5,880 bases of DNA from the NCBI GenBank assembly GCA_023456995.1, contig JAEWNU010000183.1, positions 1 through 5,880 of the forward strand, given 5' to 3'. Numbering within the stretch: position 1 is the first letter of the stretch; each line of letters starts with the position of its first letter. Shown piece by piece: positions 4,906 to 5,880 of this stretch. The notes under the pieces are model-generated. The model was given only the letters and a program-made list of their open reading frames with translations, ran no database searches and was not told where the DNA came from. Made by a program: the position numbers and the translations under genes. Source of the stretch: Bacillota bacterium (GTDB lineage Bacteria > Bacillota > Clostridia > Oscillospirales > Ruminococcaceae).

Positions 4906-5880
4906 ATCGTTTTCCTCCAGTTCTTGATTAGTTTGCTGAGAGTCTACCTGGGAATTATCCTCAATTTGTTTATCGGCATTGGCCTGTGGCTTAAAAAATC
5001 GCAATCGCAGTGCGTTGCTCACCACACAGACCGAGCTCAGGCTCATGGCGGCCGCGCCAAACATCGGGTTAAGCTTTAAGGCGAACGTCGGATAAAGCAG
5101 ACCAGCGGCGAGTGGAATGCCAATTGCGTTATAAAAAAACGCCCAGAATAGGTTCATTTTTATATTGCGTATTGTTGCATGAGAGAGCCGCAGCGCCGTT
5201 ACAAGATCGAGCAGATCGCTCTTCATCAGCACAATATCGGCGGATTCGATGGCGATGTCGGTTCCGGCACCAATGGCAATACCTACATCCGCCCGGGTCA
5301 GCGCCGGCGCGTCATTGATGCCATCACCAACCATTGCTACGCGCCGACCCTGCTCCTGTATGGCGCGAATTTCTCTCTCTTTATCTTGCGGCAGCACCTC
5401 CGCTACCACGCGGTCGATGTCAAGGCTTCTTCGAATTGCTTCTGCCGTTTTACGATTATCACCGGTGAGCATTACTACATCGACGCCCAGCGCCTTGAGT
5501 TGTGTGATAGCCTGTCGACTGGTTGGCTTGACGACATCCGCCGCCGCAATTACCCCCAGTAACTTTCCACCCTTTGCAAAGTAGAGTGGTGTTTTACCCT
5601 GTTCAGCCAGCGTGTCACACTGTTTTTCCAACCGTGAGCAGTTTATATTTTGTTGCCGCATCAGTGCCACGTTGCCCGCATAGTGAACTTCACCTGCAAT
5701 CTCCGCTGAAAGCCCCTTGCCAGAAATAGCCTCAAATTTTTCAACTACTAAAAGCACCATTTTCTGTTGTTGCGCATATAAAGTGACCGCCTCGGCCAGC
5801 GGATGCTCGGAGGCCTGCTCTAAGGATGCCGCCGCCTGTACCAGCATATCAGCGGATACACCTTCTGCTGGCAGCACGTC
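4672..5880 (-). CDS. copA: Copper-exporting P1B-type ATPase CopA with C-terminal HMA (CopZ-like) domain, 5' end outside the window
   Basis: The frame is open to the right edge, so the N-terminus, first six membrane helices and the DKTGT phosphorylation site are not seen. Of the visible part (numbered from the Leu-Pro near 5874, first residue = 1), SEHPL at 23-27 and SGKG at 52-55 bind ATP, TGDN is at 138-141, and GDGIND at 184-189 is the hinge motif. Helix 7 carries Tyr-Asn at 249-250 and helix 8 carries M-S-L-S-S at 278-282, both typical of Cu(I) exporters. After a Gln/Asn/Asp-rich linker (about 298-323), a heavy-metal-associated domain follows with G-M-N-C-Q-H-C, which binds and delivers Cu(I). 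The enzyme sits in the cytoplasmic membrane and pumps Cu(I) out. It precedes csoR in one operon. The upstream residues D-V-L-P-A-E-G resemble the normal CopA continuation, so the ATG/GTG near the edge is not a real start. Confidence 0.93.
   Translation of the reverse strand, partial: DVLPAEGVSADMLVQAAASLEQASEHPLAEAVTLYAQQQKMVLLVVEKFEAISGKGLSAEIAGEVHYAGNVALMRQQNINCSRLEKQCDTLAEQGKTPLYFAKGGKLLGVIAAADVVKPTSRQAITQLKALGVDVVMLTGDNRKTAEAIRRSLDIDRVVAEVLPQDKEREIRAIQEQGRRVAMVGDGINDAPALTRADVGIAIGAGTDIAIESADIVLMKSDLLDLVTALRLSHATIRNIKMNLFWAFFYNAIGIPLAAGLLYPTFALKLNPMFGAAAMSLSSVCVVSNALRLRFFKPQANADKQIEDNSQVDSQQTNQELEENDMKKIITVNGMNCQHCQASVEKALSGVQGVASAKVDLAKKTATVTLASEVADDVLIKAVSDAGFEPVSVTEKKGLFGN
4914..4920 (-). 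promoter_or_regulatory. Internal ribosome binding site within copA
   Basis: The minus strand reads CTGGAGG here, followed by eight bases and then ATG 4903-4905. In the copA frame it encodes part of the acidic linker (E-L-E-E-N-D), where there is little constraint to preserve a perfect Shine-Dalgarno sequence by chance. Confidence 0.5.

Noticed and set aside
5179..5584. Plus-strand open frames of 111 and 127 residues opposite copA
   Set aside because: They are mirror frames of the conserved ATPase domain, with compositions expected from antisense reading and no recognised motifs.
1..5880. CRISPR array, tRNA, rRNA, insertion sequence or prophage elements
   Set aside because: I saw no regularly spaced repeats, no tRNA cloverleaf, no transposase motif and no paired terminal inverted repeats with target duplications.

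Overview
The window looks like a fragment of a low-to-mid GC anaerobic Firmicute, most likely a gut-type Clostridia (Oscillospiraceae/Ruminococcaceae-like). This rests on strong AGGAGG-type ribosome sites, a Cu(I) CsoR repressor, a CopA ATPase with a C-terminal HMA domain, a TlpA/CcdA thiol-redox pair, and a secreted acidic protein with a Pro/Thr tail ending in NPGTG. The assignment is inferred from gene content; no marker gene is present.

Layout. Positions 1-70 may hold the last codons of an upstream gene. Positions 71-430 are a long non-coding leader for a strongly biased secreted-protein gene (431-1447, + strand). A 21-bp hairpin terminator (1489-1535) separates it from a convergent minus-strand operon: ccdA (3214 to 2544, broken by a one-base frameshift near 2949-2952) followed by a membrane-anchored thioredoxin-rhodanese fusion (2521 to 1541). 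A divergent regulatory region (3215-3473) carries one candidate promoter per direction, both with extended -10 elements, plus a perfect palindrome at the predicted start site of the rightward gene. That gene (3474-4334, + strand) encodes a TtcA-family PP-loop tRNA thiolase. A second bidirectional terminator (4344-4387) separates it from a minus-strand copper operon: copA with a fused CopZ-like domain (entering from the right edge, ending at 4672), then csoR (4655 to 4392).

How the genes fit together. The copper pair forms a familiar circuit: CsoR senses Cu(I), CopA exports it, and the HMA domain delivers it. The ccdA/thioredoxin-rhodanese operon would move reducing equivalents across the membrane to an extracytoplasmic thioredoxin tethered to a sulfurtransferase domain. 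The TtcA-like protein uses sulfur chemistry in tRNA. Thiol/persulfide/copper handling is therefore a common theme, but a regulatory link between the operons is only inference.

The points most worth a second look are a complete ribosome-binding site and ATG inside copA that could release a 77-residue CopZ, the ccdA frameshift, the TlpA-rhodanese fusion, and the secreted protein whose sorting-like tail stops without a membrane anchor.
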